Position numbers and translations under genes: made by a program. A stretch of 64,000 bases of DNA from Dryocosmus kuriphilus (taxonomy: Eukaryota; Arthropoda; Insecta; Hymenoptera; Cynipidae), in NCBI GenBank assembly GCA_038277395.1, contig CM076194.1, positions 107,959,708-108,023,707 of the forward strand, in the 5' to 3' direction. Under the pieces are notes generated by a model. It did no database searches, was not told the origin of the DNA, and worked only from the letters and a program-made list of their open reading frames with translations. Positions 45,527 to 57,020 of the stretch are shown one piece after another. Position 1 is the first letter of the stretch; every line of letters starts with the position of its first letter.

Positions 45527-45856
45527 AAAAAACGTGACCGAACGCATTTCCGTAACTTTCTTCGTGTTTTTCTTGTTTTTCCAACGCCATCCTCTTTTTC
45601 TCGAAAAATAATGGTTTTAGGCGAAAAGTGTTTTCTAAAAAAAGATGTATTTTTATACTAGCTAAAACTTTTGTTCAAAACATTTTTCGAAATTCTGCGT
45701 ATTTACTGAGATAAGCGCAAAAAACTTGATTTTTATATGTGTCACCATTAAAATCGCCTAGTCGCCAATTTTCACTATCATATTCGTAATTAGCGCGTAA
45801 AAATACATAAGTATATGAAGTTTCAATAAAATTGGAAAATTCAGCTATTCGGAACT
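45527..45856 (-). repeat. Right inverted ~320-bp module flanking Merlin remnant
   Basis: The reverse complement matches 42654-42980 closely (CCGAATAGCTGAATTTTCC, AAATTGGCGACTAGG, AGTTTTAGCTAGTATAAAAA). With the left modules it encloses the Merlin gene and the 795-bp element. Confidence 0.88.
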
Positions 45857-47243
45857 TTATCCAAAATATTTGTAATAAATAAATAAATTCCCAGAAATAC
45901 CGACGGTGCTCTAGAACTCTAATCAATTTGTCATTTTCTCAGTGGAGCAGTATTGAGGTAAACGACTCCTCTGTCTTGAAGAAAATTAAGCAAACATCGT
46001 TAGCAAATATTATACACAATAATTTTTGTACGTATAATGCAAATAACCAAACTAATATGTAAATTCGCGGTGTCAGTACTTGCAGTGAACCCGAGGCGTG
46101 TGGCACCCCGTCGCTCTGCCATTGTGGGAGCGGTGTTGATTGGAATTTTAATTATGCAGGCCTTTGGTAATGCAGATTGATTATTTTTATAAGAAACTTT
46201 TATTATTGTTCCCAGAACTCTTCGCTTTGCTACATACGGTCCTTTTGCATTAATTAATATTTTCCCACATTTTTTCCGCTTTTTTAAACTTTTATTTTTA
46301 AATGTGGGGGAAAAATAACGATCTTTTAATTTAGTGCTTCGATTGTTTTTCAGTCTTTTGTTATGAGAAGTCTATTACTAAGTATTTTAAGATTTTGTAA
46401 TGAACCATTAATTCAACATTTTCCAGTTTCCAATTAATTTGTAATTTTAAATTAAATTAAATTAATTCCGATTTTGAAGAACCAGTCCCTCTACCATTTT
46501 CCAGAGAAGGGACTGCACTGGCATGTGAATTTTGGGTTCACTAATTTATATTTATTTTCATTCAATCTCTTTTATTTTGATTAATATAAATTGTCTTGAA
46601 ATCGAGTTAAATTTCTTTCGTAATTTTTGGAATTGATCCCAGCAGGATCTGTCGCGCGCATTTAATTCAGTTAAGTATAAACTTTCATTTTATCGTTTAA
46701 ATTAGTGCCGAAGTGTAATCGGCCATTATTATTATTAAAATTGGTCGGTCACAATAAAATCATTAGCCTTTTTCTCATGTTAAATTAATGAGAATTTTGA
46801 TGTTCTCTAAGGCATGTAGTAATATTTTAACCGGTTTCGTTCAAATATAAGGAGTACATCATTTTTTCTGGACATTCATAAAAACCTAGGGGATGAGGAA
46901 AAAAAAAACGAAATTTTGTTCACAATCTAAATAAGAGCCACCCTACTGGACACTATTTTTTTTGCTTCTCACGTTAAAAAATGTTGTACCAACAATAAGA
47001 GCCAAAAATGAAAGTCGGGTAAAATGTTGCCTTGAAAGGCAATTTCTCTGATAAATGTTTTGAAATAGTGTCACCCTATTGTTTGGATGACATTGCAGGG
47101 AGTCAAAATGAGCCAAAAATAAGCTCTGCTACAATGAGAAGATCCGAATTTTACGAGAGGGTGGAACGCGTCGACTTATCGATTTATACACCTTTACGCA
47201 GTCATAGATCATAGCATTGTGCCAAAAGGGGAGTGTAGTCGTA
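45857..47243. other. AT-rich intergenic
   Basis: No gene supported. A GC-richer piece at 46075-46145 (AACCCGAGGCGTGTGGCACC) is unassigned. 46930-46990 and 47060-47130 hold AATAAGAGCC and CACCCTA words that look like ends of an old repeat. Confidence 0.4.
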
Positions 47244-47552
47244 TTATGTCGGAGACATTATGGCATAGTGTGTAGTGTGTACACACTCTAGGGACGGTAC
47301 ATTCGCGATACAGAATGTGCGGTGTTTGGTCTCCATTAATATCGGATTGAAACTGCCGGCCAAACTCTTGTATCTCTTTTTATGGAGCCATATGTCTTCC
47401 GCACATAGCGTCCCCGTGCTGGGTGTCTGCTCATTTGTCAACTCGCAATCTGCCACCAATGCTGCAATTTGATGGCTGTAGTCAAAACATATCGAGTACC
47501 ATTTCTTCCTTCCTATACTACTTCTTATAGAAATGGTACAATCCGAATGCAC
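47244..47552 (-). CDS. Uncharacterised ORF, 102 aa
   Basis: Minus-strand frame MHSDCTISIRSSIGRKKWYS... to HYAIMSPT, in a GC-richer island. Composition looks protein-like (no low complexity), but I recognise no domain. A shorter frame overlaps on the plus strand. It may be an exon, a fragment of an old gene or chance. Confidence 0.2.
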   Translation of the reverse strand: MHSDCTISIRSSIGRKKWYSICFDYSHQIAALVADCELTNEQTPSTGTLCAEDIWLHKKRYKSLAGSFNPILMETKHRTFCIANVPSLECVHTTHYAIMSPT

Positions 47553-47673
47553 AACTCATCACCTTGCATATCTCTTAATGCGAAAATTTAAATTTGAGTA
47601 CCTTATCGAAATGTTACTATTTAAGGACGATCAGGAGAAATATTTAAATATTTTTCCCTTCAAAGCTGTACAA

Positions 47674-48174
47674 TTGTCACAAAAAAAAAAAAAACACTGA
47701 AATAAAAAATTCTGGACATTAGAAAATTTCCGAAAAGGAAAATTTCTGACACTAGAATATTCCAGAAGTGGAACAATTCTTATTGTTGTTTTAACTTTAA
47801 AAAAGTTGAAATAATAATATTATTGTATTTTAATAAATAAATAACTATTGATATAGGTTAAAATGTTGTAGAAACGGACAGGTCATGTAAACCCTAGGGG
47901 GACACAATGATAAATAAATAATGACTGTGACTAGTCCCAAAAAATTGTCGGAGCTGAAAAGAGGATCGACTAGTCGTCCTAAAATTTCGGGGCAACTAGC
48001 CCTTGTGTAAAATATTTGACTACTCTTCCCGAATTTTGGGACGACGAGACACTTCAATAAATAATATTTATTAAACAAGAATTTTTTTTAAATTATTTAG
48101 ATTCGGGAATTTTCTATCGAGTGTTGAGAATTTTCTATTTTGTCAACTTTCTATTTCAGTATTTTTTGTGACAA
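47674..48174. mobile_element. Foldback/TIR element, ~500 bp
   Basis: Starts TTGTCACAAAAAA...ACACTGAAATA and ends TATTTCAGTATTTTTTGTGACAA. Inside are AGAAAATTTCC/TTTTCTAT words and a GACTAGTCGTCC, TCGGGGCAACTAG group like that at 24028-24110. No coding capacity. Confidence 0.65.
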
Positions 48175-49250
48175 ATTTTATTTTTCGGGATTTTTCACTT
48201 GTCCCTAAACTCGAAGCGTTACAAGTAAAATTTCAGCACCTTGAAGGATTTAATTTGAAATTATTTAGTTTCAATTATTAGTAATCTAAATTTGAAGGGT
48301 GGCGCAACGGAAAGGCACAAGCATCCCTTATGTGAAAATGAGATTATTTTCTTAAAAAATCAGATAAATTCCAATACACTCATTGTGACGAAAGGTTTTT
48401 TAATGTTTTTTAAATTTTGTTTACAATTGAACAAAATTTTGTGCAGTTTTTTTTTTTTTTTGAAGTTTTTGGAACATTTTCGAATCACTGTCTAAGGTTG
48501 AGAAAATAAGCACCTCCAGCGAAAAAAATTCCCCTCCATTTTCTCGGAATTTAATGCCATATTCCAATGAAACATTTCTATTGCATCAATTCAGCAACTT
48601 TATATCTAGAAATCAAAATTTTTACATTTTTCCTAAATTAAGAATTGGATTTTTAATCACCGTCCAAATCTGGAAAAACGTGTGCTCTGAGAAGAAAAAA
48701 AATCTCCCTCCAATTTCTCGGGACCTAATAAATTTTTCACTTAAATTTTACACCCCTCTATTCAGTTACTGATGTATCTCGAGAGCATTTTTTCTTTTGT
48801 TTTTCTAGATAGAAAATTCGATTTTTAGGGAAGTTTCTTGTCTCCTAATTGTGCCACCATTATCTTGTAAAATATGTGTCAAATTTATTAACTTAATGGC
48901 ATAATAATAAAATAATAATAATAAATAATAAATAAATAAATAATAATAAAATAATAAAGTATTATTTTTTTATATCTGCTTAAAGTGACATTTTTTAAAT
49001 GACTAATTTCTCCCATTTATTTAGAAACACAAATTGAAAGCAGACTGTATGAGTTCGATGAACAAAGAAAAAATGTGTCGCCCTAGATGCAGATTTGATA
49101 TTTTTTTGCAGTTTAGTATAATCCCTAATATAAAAATCTATAATTTAGTGTTTATGTTTTTAGCAATCAGTATAAAATTTACATTAATATTATCGAATTT
49201 AAGAATTTAATTTTTAATTTTACATGATACATTCTTTGTCCATGTAATTT
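48175..49250. other. AT-rich intergenic with a short diverged duplication
   Basis: ATTCCCCTCCATTTTCTCGG (48528) and ATCTCCCTCCAATTTCTCGG (48702) are about 174 bp apart with similar context. (AATA)n/(ATA)n sequence fills 48903-48958. No gene. Confidence 0.55.
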
Positions 49251-49499
49251 CTAATTTGTTTCCAAAAACGAAAGAGACAGGGGCCAATTGAACGAATCTT
49301 TTCGTATACAAACAGTGAGATTGAATTTGGACAACCGACGCGCGTAGCGCGAATAAGGGTGAATTTTCGGAAGGTGGACAAGGATGGTTCTCGGAAATCC
49401 GGGATCAAAGACATCACCGCTGATTCCCCAGTTGCCCGTGATATATTGGGCGAAAATTGACATTGACGGACTTGAGCAATTCTGTTCCTCTTCATCCAC
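49251..49499 (-). CDS. Uncharacterised ORF, possible exon, 82 aa
   Basis: Minus-strand frame MDEEEQNCSSPSMSIFAQYI... with GNWGISGDVFDPGFPRTILV. Composition is protein-like and GC is higher than around it. A CGCGCGTAGCGCG word near 49341 resembles the GC-hairpin vocabulary of the 1.2-kb repeats and falls inside this frame. No domain recognised; a second frame overlaps on the same strand. Confidence 0.2.
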   Translation of the reverse strand: MDEEEQNCSSPSMSIFAQYITGNWGISGDVFDPGFPRTILVHLPKIHPYSRYARRLSKFNLTVCIRKDSFNWPLSLSFLETN

Positions 49500-51071
49500 T
49501 TGCTTGTGATTACTTATATTACTTATTCAGATCAGCGACTAACGATTATAATGAATTTCTAATACCATTCATTTTGTCATAATTTATAGCAGATGTACCT
49601 ACTCTTTTTAAAATGAAAATTAAAGTAGAAATGTAGATTACGCTTTTACAATGAATGAAAATTTTGTTTGACCACAATTTGTAAAATTTTACTCCAACTT
49701 AATATTCGTTTTCATAAAATAGCATAGACCTATAAAAAATTGTCCCTTTCAGAGAAGAAATTACCCTTGGTTTTTATCCGACTTTAAAAATAATGCTTAG
49801 AGAAGTTGCCTTTTTTAGCTAAGGAAAATCTATTTTATTTACAGAAACTTCGTTTTTTGATTTTCTTAAATTGTAGCAAGCGTAGATTGTTCATATTCTT
49901 TCCAATAAAATCTTAAAATAGAGGTTAAACTTTTTTTCAAATTTTCAAAATAAATTAGAGGTCATAGAACATAATTTTCTTAAAAAAAAAAAAACAATAT
50001 ATTTTTTATACAGTTTATATATTATAATATTGTCAACGAACTCGAAAAAAAACTTAGTAATTATTTTGCTAAAAAATTACATGAAAGAAAACTTTTTTTG
50101 CAAGAAAATGTCCCCCGTATATCACAAAAAATCCGTAAACGACACTTTTTACAAAAAGGAATAATTTGCGGGAATCTTTTTTTTTTTAAATATTTTTTTT
50201 AGACCAATTCAGGCAGACTTTTTACTTTAAGTACGTATTAGTAAAACTTTAATCACGATAAAGATTTTAGTATAGAACTATAGAATAGATAATTAAGGCC
50301 ATATATATATTTTTTTTTCTTTCTTCTTTATACGTTTGCAACAATTCCGGCCTTGTTTTACACACCTAATTTTAATTAAACTAGGTAGACGGTTTAGAAA
50401 ATAAAAGTTAAAAGAAAAAAATCCCATTGAAAATTTATTTTCGAACCATCAAGTTTTAGATACTCACTCAAAAATATTGTAACAATAATCACAGTTGTTG
50501 TTCAGAATGAAGAAGATGTGGAAAAAGTATAGGGAGTTGATTCATTTCCATGGTAACTACTGGAAGGAATAAATTTCATATATAGACCGAAGGGAAGGTT
50601 TTATCGATCAAAGTTTTGAGAAATTCCATCTACCTATGATTTCACGAGGTAAATTTTTCGTTCATAAGGTAGCAGGAATCTAACTATGCAACTATCGGTA
50701 ATCTAATGGAACATTTTTTTCAATTATTGACTAGATTTCAAAACTAATGGTTTGAAAGTTGAAACACAAATCATTCTATTCAAATACAATATTTTACCAT
50801 TTTTAAATTGGTAATTTTTCAACTCTTCTTCGTAACAGACCAAAAAGAACAAAATTATTATCATTAAATAATTTTAATTTTGAGGAATTCAAAGAAAAAC
50901 TCTTGACTAAAATGGCTTTTTTATATAATTTATTAATAATCATAATTTAAAATATTTTGCATAAATCTTTGATATCTTTAGAAGGGAAAAAACGTTTAAT
51001 TTTATTTTAAAATATAAATTATTAATCGAAAAAAATTGTTATTTTCCCAACTAGACCGAAACAGCTTGCAT
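49500..51071. other. AT-rich intergenic, nothing recognised
   Basis: No gene, tRNA or clear repeat found. Confidence 0.5.
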
Positions 51072-51919
51072 ATTCGCGGTGGGCACGAAAATGCGAAACC
51101 TGGTGGCCACATAACAAAGCTCTATGTGCAGGCTCGTCATGTTTATTTATCATGTAAAATACAGTCTGATTACTCTAATTTTACGTTTAATTTTTATAAA
51201 AAGTGGTGACCAGCGTAAACGCTGATTGTTTGAGTGTTGTATTATAATAGGGGTAAGTATTCATGTTGTAATATTCATATGCAGAGCAGCAATAAAATAA
51301 ATTGTACATGATGCTTATAGGTTCGTTTGGTGTGTCATACGTTAAAAAATGATAATTAGATCATTATTAATGTCCTGTCCACAATTATTATTAATAATGT
51401 TGTAAGTTGTTTCGAAAATTGTCAATTGTTTGTAAAATCATAAGGAAATACCTTTCTTTTTGTTTCACAATCAACAAGCTCCACACTTTACATATGCTTT
51501 GAAAACTGCATTCCTATTTTTCTAAATTGATTACAACAATAAAAAAATCATTTCACTCGTTTTATACAAACAATTTACAAGATTAGGATTAATAATTATT
51601 CACAAAACAATAGTATTCTTTTCTCTTTCAATTGTGACACAAGAACCTAACCTATAAGCATCTTCACAACATTCCTTTTTCGCTACTCTACCAATTGCAT
51701 ATATATCTGAATACTGACCGTTATTATAATTCAACATTTAAACAATATATTTCACACTGCTTTTAAGCGGGACATCACTTTTTATCAATATTAAACGTTA
51801 TCAATTACGAGTCTACTTGTAAACATTAAAAAAGAGCCTGCTTTCAGACCACGTGACGCAATCAGACCAATCAGATGGTTGCGATTGCAGCGCCTCTGTA
51901 GTTCGTGCCCACCGCGAAT
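51072..51919. mobile_element. 848-bp element with 17-bp perfect TIR
   Basis: ATTCGCGGTGGGCACGA at 51072-51088 and its exact reverse complement at 51903-51919. Inside, GATGCTTATAGGTT (51311) and AACCTATAAGCATC (51650) form a further inverted pair. There is no coding capacity, so it is non-autonomous; the superfamily is unclear because no target duplication is obvious. Confidence 0.8.
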
Positions 51920-52846
51920 TGAAAATTCCTTAAGAGTTTTATTAAGAGTGATCGTGTTTTGAAAAGCGAAATTCTCAATCTTTTCCTTATGTAATTGTAC
52001 TACTTAAAATTATTTTAAGCTTTTTATTGCTTAAATAACCACATAATGATTTATTTATACGCTATCTAGTTAATATTATTTTTAAAATAGCGGGTGTCAA
52101 TAGATGGTACACAAAAATTCACTTGCGCCATCTAACGACAGGTCAAAATGTGAGGTAGCTTAACCTCTTTAACATAAGTAGATAATGTATTTATATGTAT
52201 TTATATGTATTTATTATTGTTTATTTATTCTTTTTAATTAAAATAAATTCTACCATGACGTGATTTAAATTATTAAAAATAAACTTGTGCGCATGCGCAT
52301 TAGACCTGTCAATAATAGGGTCAATTGTATGTCAATAATAATTGGTTCGGTATATGTTTTTTGCACTGTCAATAATACCCTCATTCGACTTATTGGTTTC
52401 AAGTTGACATATTTATCATTAAATTTGATAATATTCAAATTAATTAATTGAATTATACACGTAAGAACTTTAATTAAAGTATCCCACACAAAAGAAATTA
52501 ATTATATTATTCTTAAATATGATCAAAAAATTAAAATGCTCACCGTCTTTCTCATAGTGATCAATAATGGGGGCTTTTACCTTATTACAGACGTATATAA
52601 TTTCTACATATAACTACAATATTTTCTTCTGAATCATATAAGTGTCGCGATAGTGACAATTTACAAATAAGAATTGCACGTAGAATCGCGTGAAATTAAA
52701 CATTATCATTATCATTATTCTTAAAATATATCATAGATCTCACGATGTAAACATTTTTGGCACTTTTTAATATGTGTGAATAAAATCACGTTTGTTTATT
52801 TCATGGCAACATGTATACATAGAAACGATAAAAAAAGGTTAATTTA
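51920..52846. other. Intergenic; CGCATGCGCA word
   Basis: TGTGCGCATGCGCATTA at 52288-52304 contains a perfect NRF-1-type palindrome. CTGTCAATAAT repeats flank it (52310, 52332, 52368). No gene is seen beside it. Confidence 0.4.
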
Positions 52847-55053
52847 CAGTGTTTGACACGTTACCAGTGAAAAGTAACGCGTTACCGTTACCGTTACTGA
52901 AGAAAGGTAACGCGTTACCTTAACGTTACTTTTAACAAAATTTCGGTACATCATTTTAAATTTCCAAACGGTTTAGACAGTTAGTTTTTTTAATTGAAAA
53001 CACTATTATTATTTATAAGCCATAAGCTCTGCAAAAAACTTCTATTTTTTTTTTTTTTAGTAAATCTAGTTTTTTTAAATGCCATCATTCAAATTAAGTA
53101 TTTTTCTTATTTTTAATAAAATCCGTAGAAAGCACTTGAATTATGCCGTTTTAAATCCTTGAATTATTTGAATTCTAAAAATCCGTTAAAATCCGCCAAA
53201 CTTCTTTAAAATTCCTTGAAATGTTTTAAATCTCTTGAAAATGTTTTTAATCTTAGAAATTGTTGGCAACCCCTTGAAAATTTTTTAATCTGAGACTAAT
53301 GAAAAATAACAGAAAAATAAATACCTAATATAAAAATTAACAAAAAACAAAATTGTCGAATATAAAAATTAACGAATTATAAAATTTACGAAATTTCACA
53401 TAATAAGCCTTTAATTATCGATTTATAAAAATCCGTAATTAAACAAATAACGAATTTTAAAATATCCAAAATTAAAATTTGACGAATTATTAAATTTACG
53501 AACTATATAATCAACGAATTAGAATATTAACGAATCAGAAAATTACAAAATTATCCATTTCCTCCAAATTCTTAAACAGAGATATAAAATTGCTGGAATT
53601 TAAACTTTCCGAAATAAAAATTGCTGAAAATAAATATTTAATTATTTAATGATCAATAATAAATATTATTTGGAGACTAAAGGAAAATAACTTAAAAATA
53701 AATACCGAATATAAAAATCAACAAAAAAGAATATTGTCGAAAATACAAATTAACGAATTACAATATTTACGAAGTTTAAAATAACAAGCTTTTAATTATC
53801 GAAAAATAATAATTCCGAAATTTCAAATTTCCAAATTCGTTAATTTTATTGAAAAATTCGTAAATTTAATATTTCGGCAATTTTAAATTTCGGAAATTGA
53901 AGAATATTATTATAGGTTAGGTGTTTTTGTTTATAATTTGTTTATATTTACTTTTTGTTTATATTTTGCGGGTTTGAGAGTATCTCAGAACAATTTATTA
54001 CCAAATTTTCGCAACTTTTTCCTAGTCTGCCCCCCCCCCCCTCAAAATCGTCCAGTGGCCCCCAGAAGCAATTTTCCCCCTCGACATGAAGCATCATCTT
54101 CCCTGAAGGATCACTGGCCTCTTTATGAGGGGACCTATAGTTAAACGTGGGTTCCGAACTACGAGAGCCTCGGTAGAAATACATAGAGAATTCCATTGGT
54201 ACCCGGCTCAGGATTCGAACCACCTCTTGCTTGCAAGGCCGGCGCCAAACCACTTAAGCCAACCGAGGCTCTTGAAGAATATTATACATATAATATATTT
54301 TAAAATAATTTTTATTAACAATATATTAGGTATTTATTTTGTCCTTATTTCTCATTAATCCCTAAATAATATTTATTACTGATTATTACTTAATTAAATA
54401 ATTATATTCTGCAATTTCAATTTCAGAAACTTAAAACTTTAGCAATTTCAAGTCTCGTGAATTTAAGGATTTGGGGGAAATGAATAATTCGTTTATTTTC
54501 TAATTCGTTAATTTATTGTAAAATTCTTAAATCTAATTCGTAATCTGAAATGCTTGTGAGTCTTTGAAATACTCTAAAAATTTTCAAATATTTCGAAACC
54601 TTACGAAATTCCTTGATATTCACAGAAATACTTTTAAATATCTTGAAAACTCTTGAAATCCCTTAAAATTACTGAAAATGTTTTAAAATAATTTGAAATC
54701 CCATGAAATCTTTACGACATCGTTCATAATCCGTATAAATTCTCTGGTATTCCACAAAATTTTTTGAAATCCTTTGTATTTGAAATCTTTTTTAATCCTA
54801 TAGAATTATTTAAAATTCTTGAAATAGTTTCATAAAATGTTTTTTCTAGAATCGCGAGAAATTAATAATAAGATAATAAGGAATTCATAAAGTAACGTTG
54901 ACTGACGTACGTTACTTTACGTTAGCGTTATCCAAAAATTGTAACGCGTTACCGTTACCGTTACTTTTCTGAAAAATTAACGCGTTAACGCTACCGTTAC
55001 TAAAAAAATGTAACTTTCACAGGTTACAAGTAACGCGTTACTGTCAAACACTG
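52847..55053. mobile_element. 2.2-kb hAT-type non-autonomous element
   Basis: Starts CAGTGTTTGACACG and ends TACTGTCAAACACTG, flanked by a perfect 8-bp duplication TTAATTTA (52839-52846, 55054-55061), the hAT hallmark. Both subterminal zones are packed with GTAACGCGTTAC and CCGTTACCGTTAC words (52870-52935, 54890-55045). The interior is AT-rich with scattered CCTTGAAAT and GAATTATAAAATTTACGAA words and no transposase. A SINE is inserted at 54005-54272. A decayed relative of the subterminal words occurs at 60205-60255. Confidence 0.92.
54005..54272 (-). mobile_element. tRNA-derived SINE copy 2, nested in hAT element
   Basis: Minus strand: GCCTCGGTTGGCTTAAGTGG (A box), GTGGTTCGAATCCTGAGC (B box), GGTACCAATGGAATTC, CTATGTATTTCTACC and TATAGGTCCCCTC. 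The order matches copy 1 at 29740-29958. An 11-base C run lies near 54030-54040. Confidence 0.75.
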
Positions 55054-55714
55054 TTAATTTATTATTTTATTATGTGGTGATAACGATATTTATATGATGA
55101 CTGATTAGGTTGAGGAAAAATCGAAAAAACTATTGGAAACATATTCGGAGAAGATTCCTGTACCACCACCTTTCCTCAATATCTGAGGGTAAGAAATTCA
55201 ATCTATTTGTATTTTTTTATTTTAAAGATTAACAAAAACAAAAAATGTATAATTATTTTATTTTAATTTAATACTTTGAAATTTAAAAAATAATTTTCTT
55301 TAGCAACATTGCTCCGAATTTAATACTTATAGATACATATAAATAAAATACGCCATTTAGTTTCACTAAGTTTTGATTCAGAACATATTATTTTTTTCGA
55401 TCAATATGAATAATATTATATAATAAACGATTTCTTCTCCTGAATTTCAAACATTATTTTTAAAAAATTCTGTAGTCTCGGAAACATACTTTATAAATAT
55501 GTAGATGAATGTAAAAAATTGACCATTTTTAATCATCGATTTTGTAGAAGTGTTTTTATTGTTTCTTTATGTTTAACAGTTCATTCAAATCTTACGTATA
55601 ATTACCATCTTAACTACCATTTTTTTCTAATGAACTTTTAACATCGAGAGAATCTGTAATCTTATTTAAATTTCGTATGAGGAAGAAAATTATGATCATA
55701 TAATTTTATCATTA

Positions 55715-55925
55715 TCTGTAGTTGTAAATTATTTTAAAATATTTTCTTATCACATGGATGAAAATAAAAAAATTAAGTATTTTTTAATCTTATGGTTATA
55801 GAAAATAATTATTTTCTATAACCATAAGTTTAAATTTCTATAACCATAAGTTTAAAAAATACTTAATTTACTTATTTTCATCTATGAGATAAGAAAATAT
55901 GTTTAGACAATTTACAGTTATAGAT
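55715..55925. repeat. Long hairpin, ~90-bp arms
   Basis: ATTTTCTTATCACATGGATG...ATCTTATGGTTATAGAAAAT folds onto ATTTTCTATAACCATAAG...CATCTATGAGATAAGAAAAT. One arm carries an extra copy of TTTCTATAACCATAAG. Either a MITE or a fixed inverted duplication. Confidence 0.85.
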
Positions 55926-55961
55926 ATTAATAATTGCGATAATTAAAGAAAGCAAAAAACA

Positions 55962-56034
55962 TGTTTCCGCCCGGGATCGAACCGGGGACCTTCCGCGTGT
56001 TAGGCGGATGTGATAACCACTACACCACGGAAAC
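55962..56034 (-). tRNA. tRNA-Val (AAC)
   Basis: 73 bases, no intron. Acceptor GTTTCCG pairs with CGGAAAC, with A as discriminator. The D arm is GTGTAGTGGTTATCAC; the anticodon arm TCCGC-CTAACAC-GCGGA has AAC at 55999-56001 (minus strand); the T arm is CCCGG-TTCGATC-CCGGG. All stems pair without mismatch. A T run (TGTTTTTTGC) just past the 3' end is a fitting Pol III terminator. Probably functional. Confidence 0.97.
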
Positions 56035-56538
56035 AGATGACAAAACGTTGAAATGTAGGAGACTTCAACTGGGATTATTAATACTGTTTTAATATTAGCC
56101 CTTTTAATGTTTTAATCACATAGAATTAAAATTCCACAGTAGTGATAATTTTAGAGTTTAATTCATTAATAATAAGATCTCTCATCTGAAGCCTTTAAAT
56201 AAAAAAAACATATTGTTTTTTGATGAGACTGGTACGGCCATCTGTCAACATTCATCACTACTAAAATGAGATAGTCTTCTCTGTCGATAACAGATAATTT
56301 CAAATAATAAGCAACTAATATTATTATGGCACTAACATGTTGGGAATTTTTTCCTTCTATTAAAAGTTTGCAATAAACCTTGAGAAAATATTTTTATGAT
56401 TATTGTAAACTTTGTAATTTAGAATAATATTGTCTTTTTCATTCGTATTATATCATATATGGATTTGAAAATTGATATTTTCATCAACACATCATTACGT
56501 CTTACCACTATACCAGTCATACGATTCCTACCTTACCG
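56035..56538. other. Intergenic, nothing recognised
   Basis: AT-rich; a 5-kb stretch around the tRNA has no other gene. Confidence 0.5.
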
Positions 56539-56769
56539 TCACGAAATAAGATATCGATTTTTCCATTTGTAAATTAAATAATAAAAAGCACTAAGGAAAG
56601 TTTATCTCGTGCTAAATTTTTATAATTACAAAAGAATTTGTTTTCCTTTTTTTTTTTGTAATTTATAAAAATATTTATAAATTTTATAAAAATATTTGAC
56701 CAGATAAGCGTTTCTTAGTGCTTTTTATTTAATTTAACAAATGGAAAACTCGTTTTGTCATTTCGTGTG
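56539..56769. mobile_element. 230-bp foldback MITE
   Basis: TCACGAAATAAG, TTTTCCATTTGT and AAAAAGCACTAAG on the left recur inverted as CTTAGTGCTTTTT, ACAAATGGAAAA and CATTTCGTGTGA on the right; the AT-rich centre has TATAAAAATATTTATA words. No coding capacity. Confidence 0.82.
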
Positions 56770-57020
56770 AACTTAAGTTGGTCCCAAAACTGGATTATTG
56801 ACTGGCTGTGGTAAACTGTAATAAATTGTCTCACAAACTGATAGGTATAATTAAGATAAGATCAATTTTTTATAAAGATGCAATTATGAATGCATTTCTC
56901 TCGACCTTTTATAGGAAGCTCTGATTTTTTGTTTCTGAGTATTATTTTCTTAAGTATTCTAAAATAAAAAATAATTTAAACTACTTTTAATGTAGATTAA
57001 TTTATATAAAAAAATTGCAG

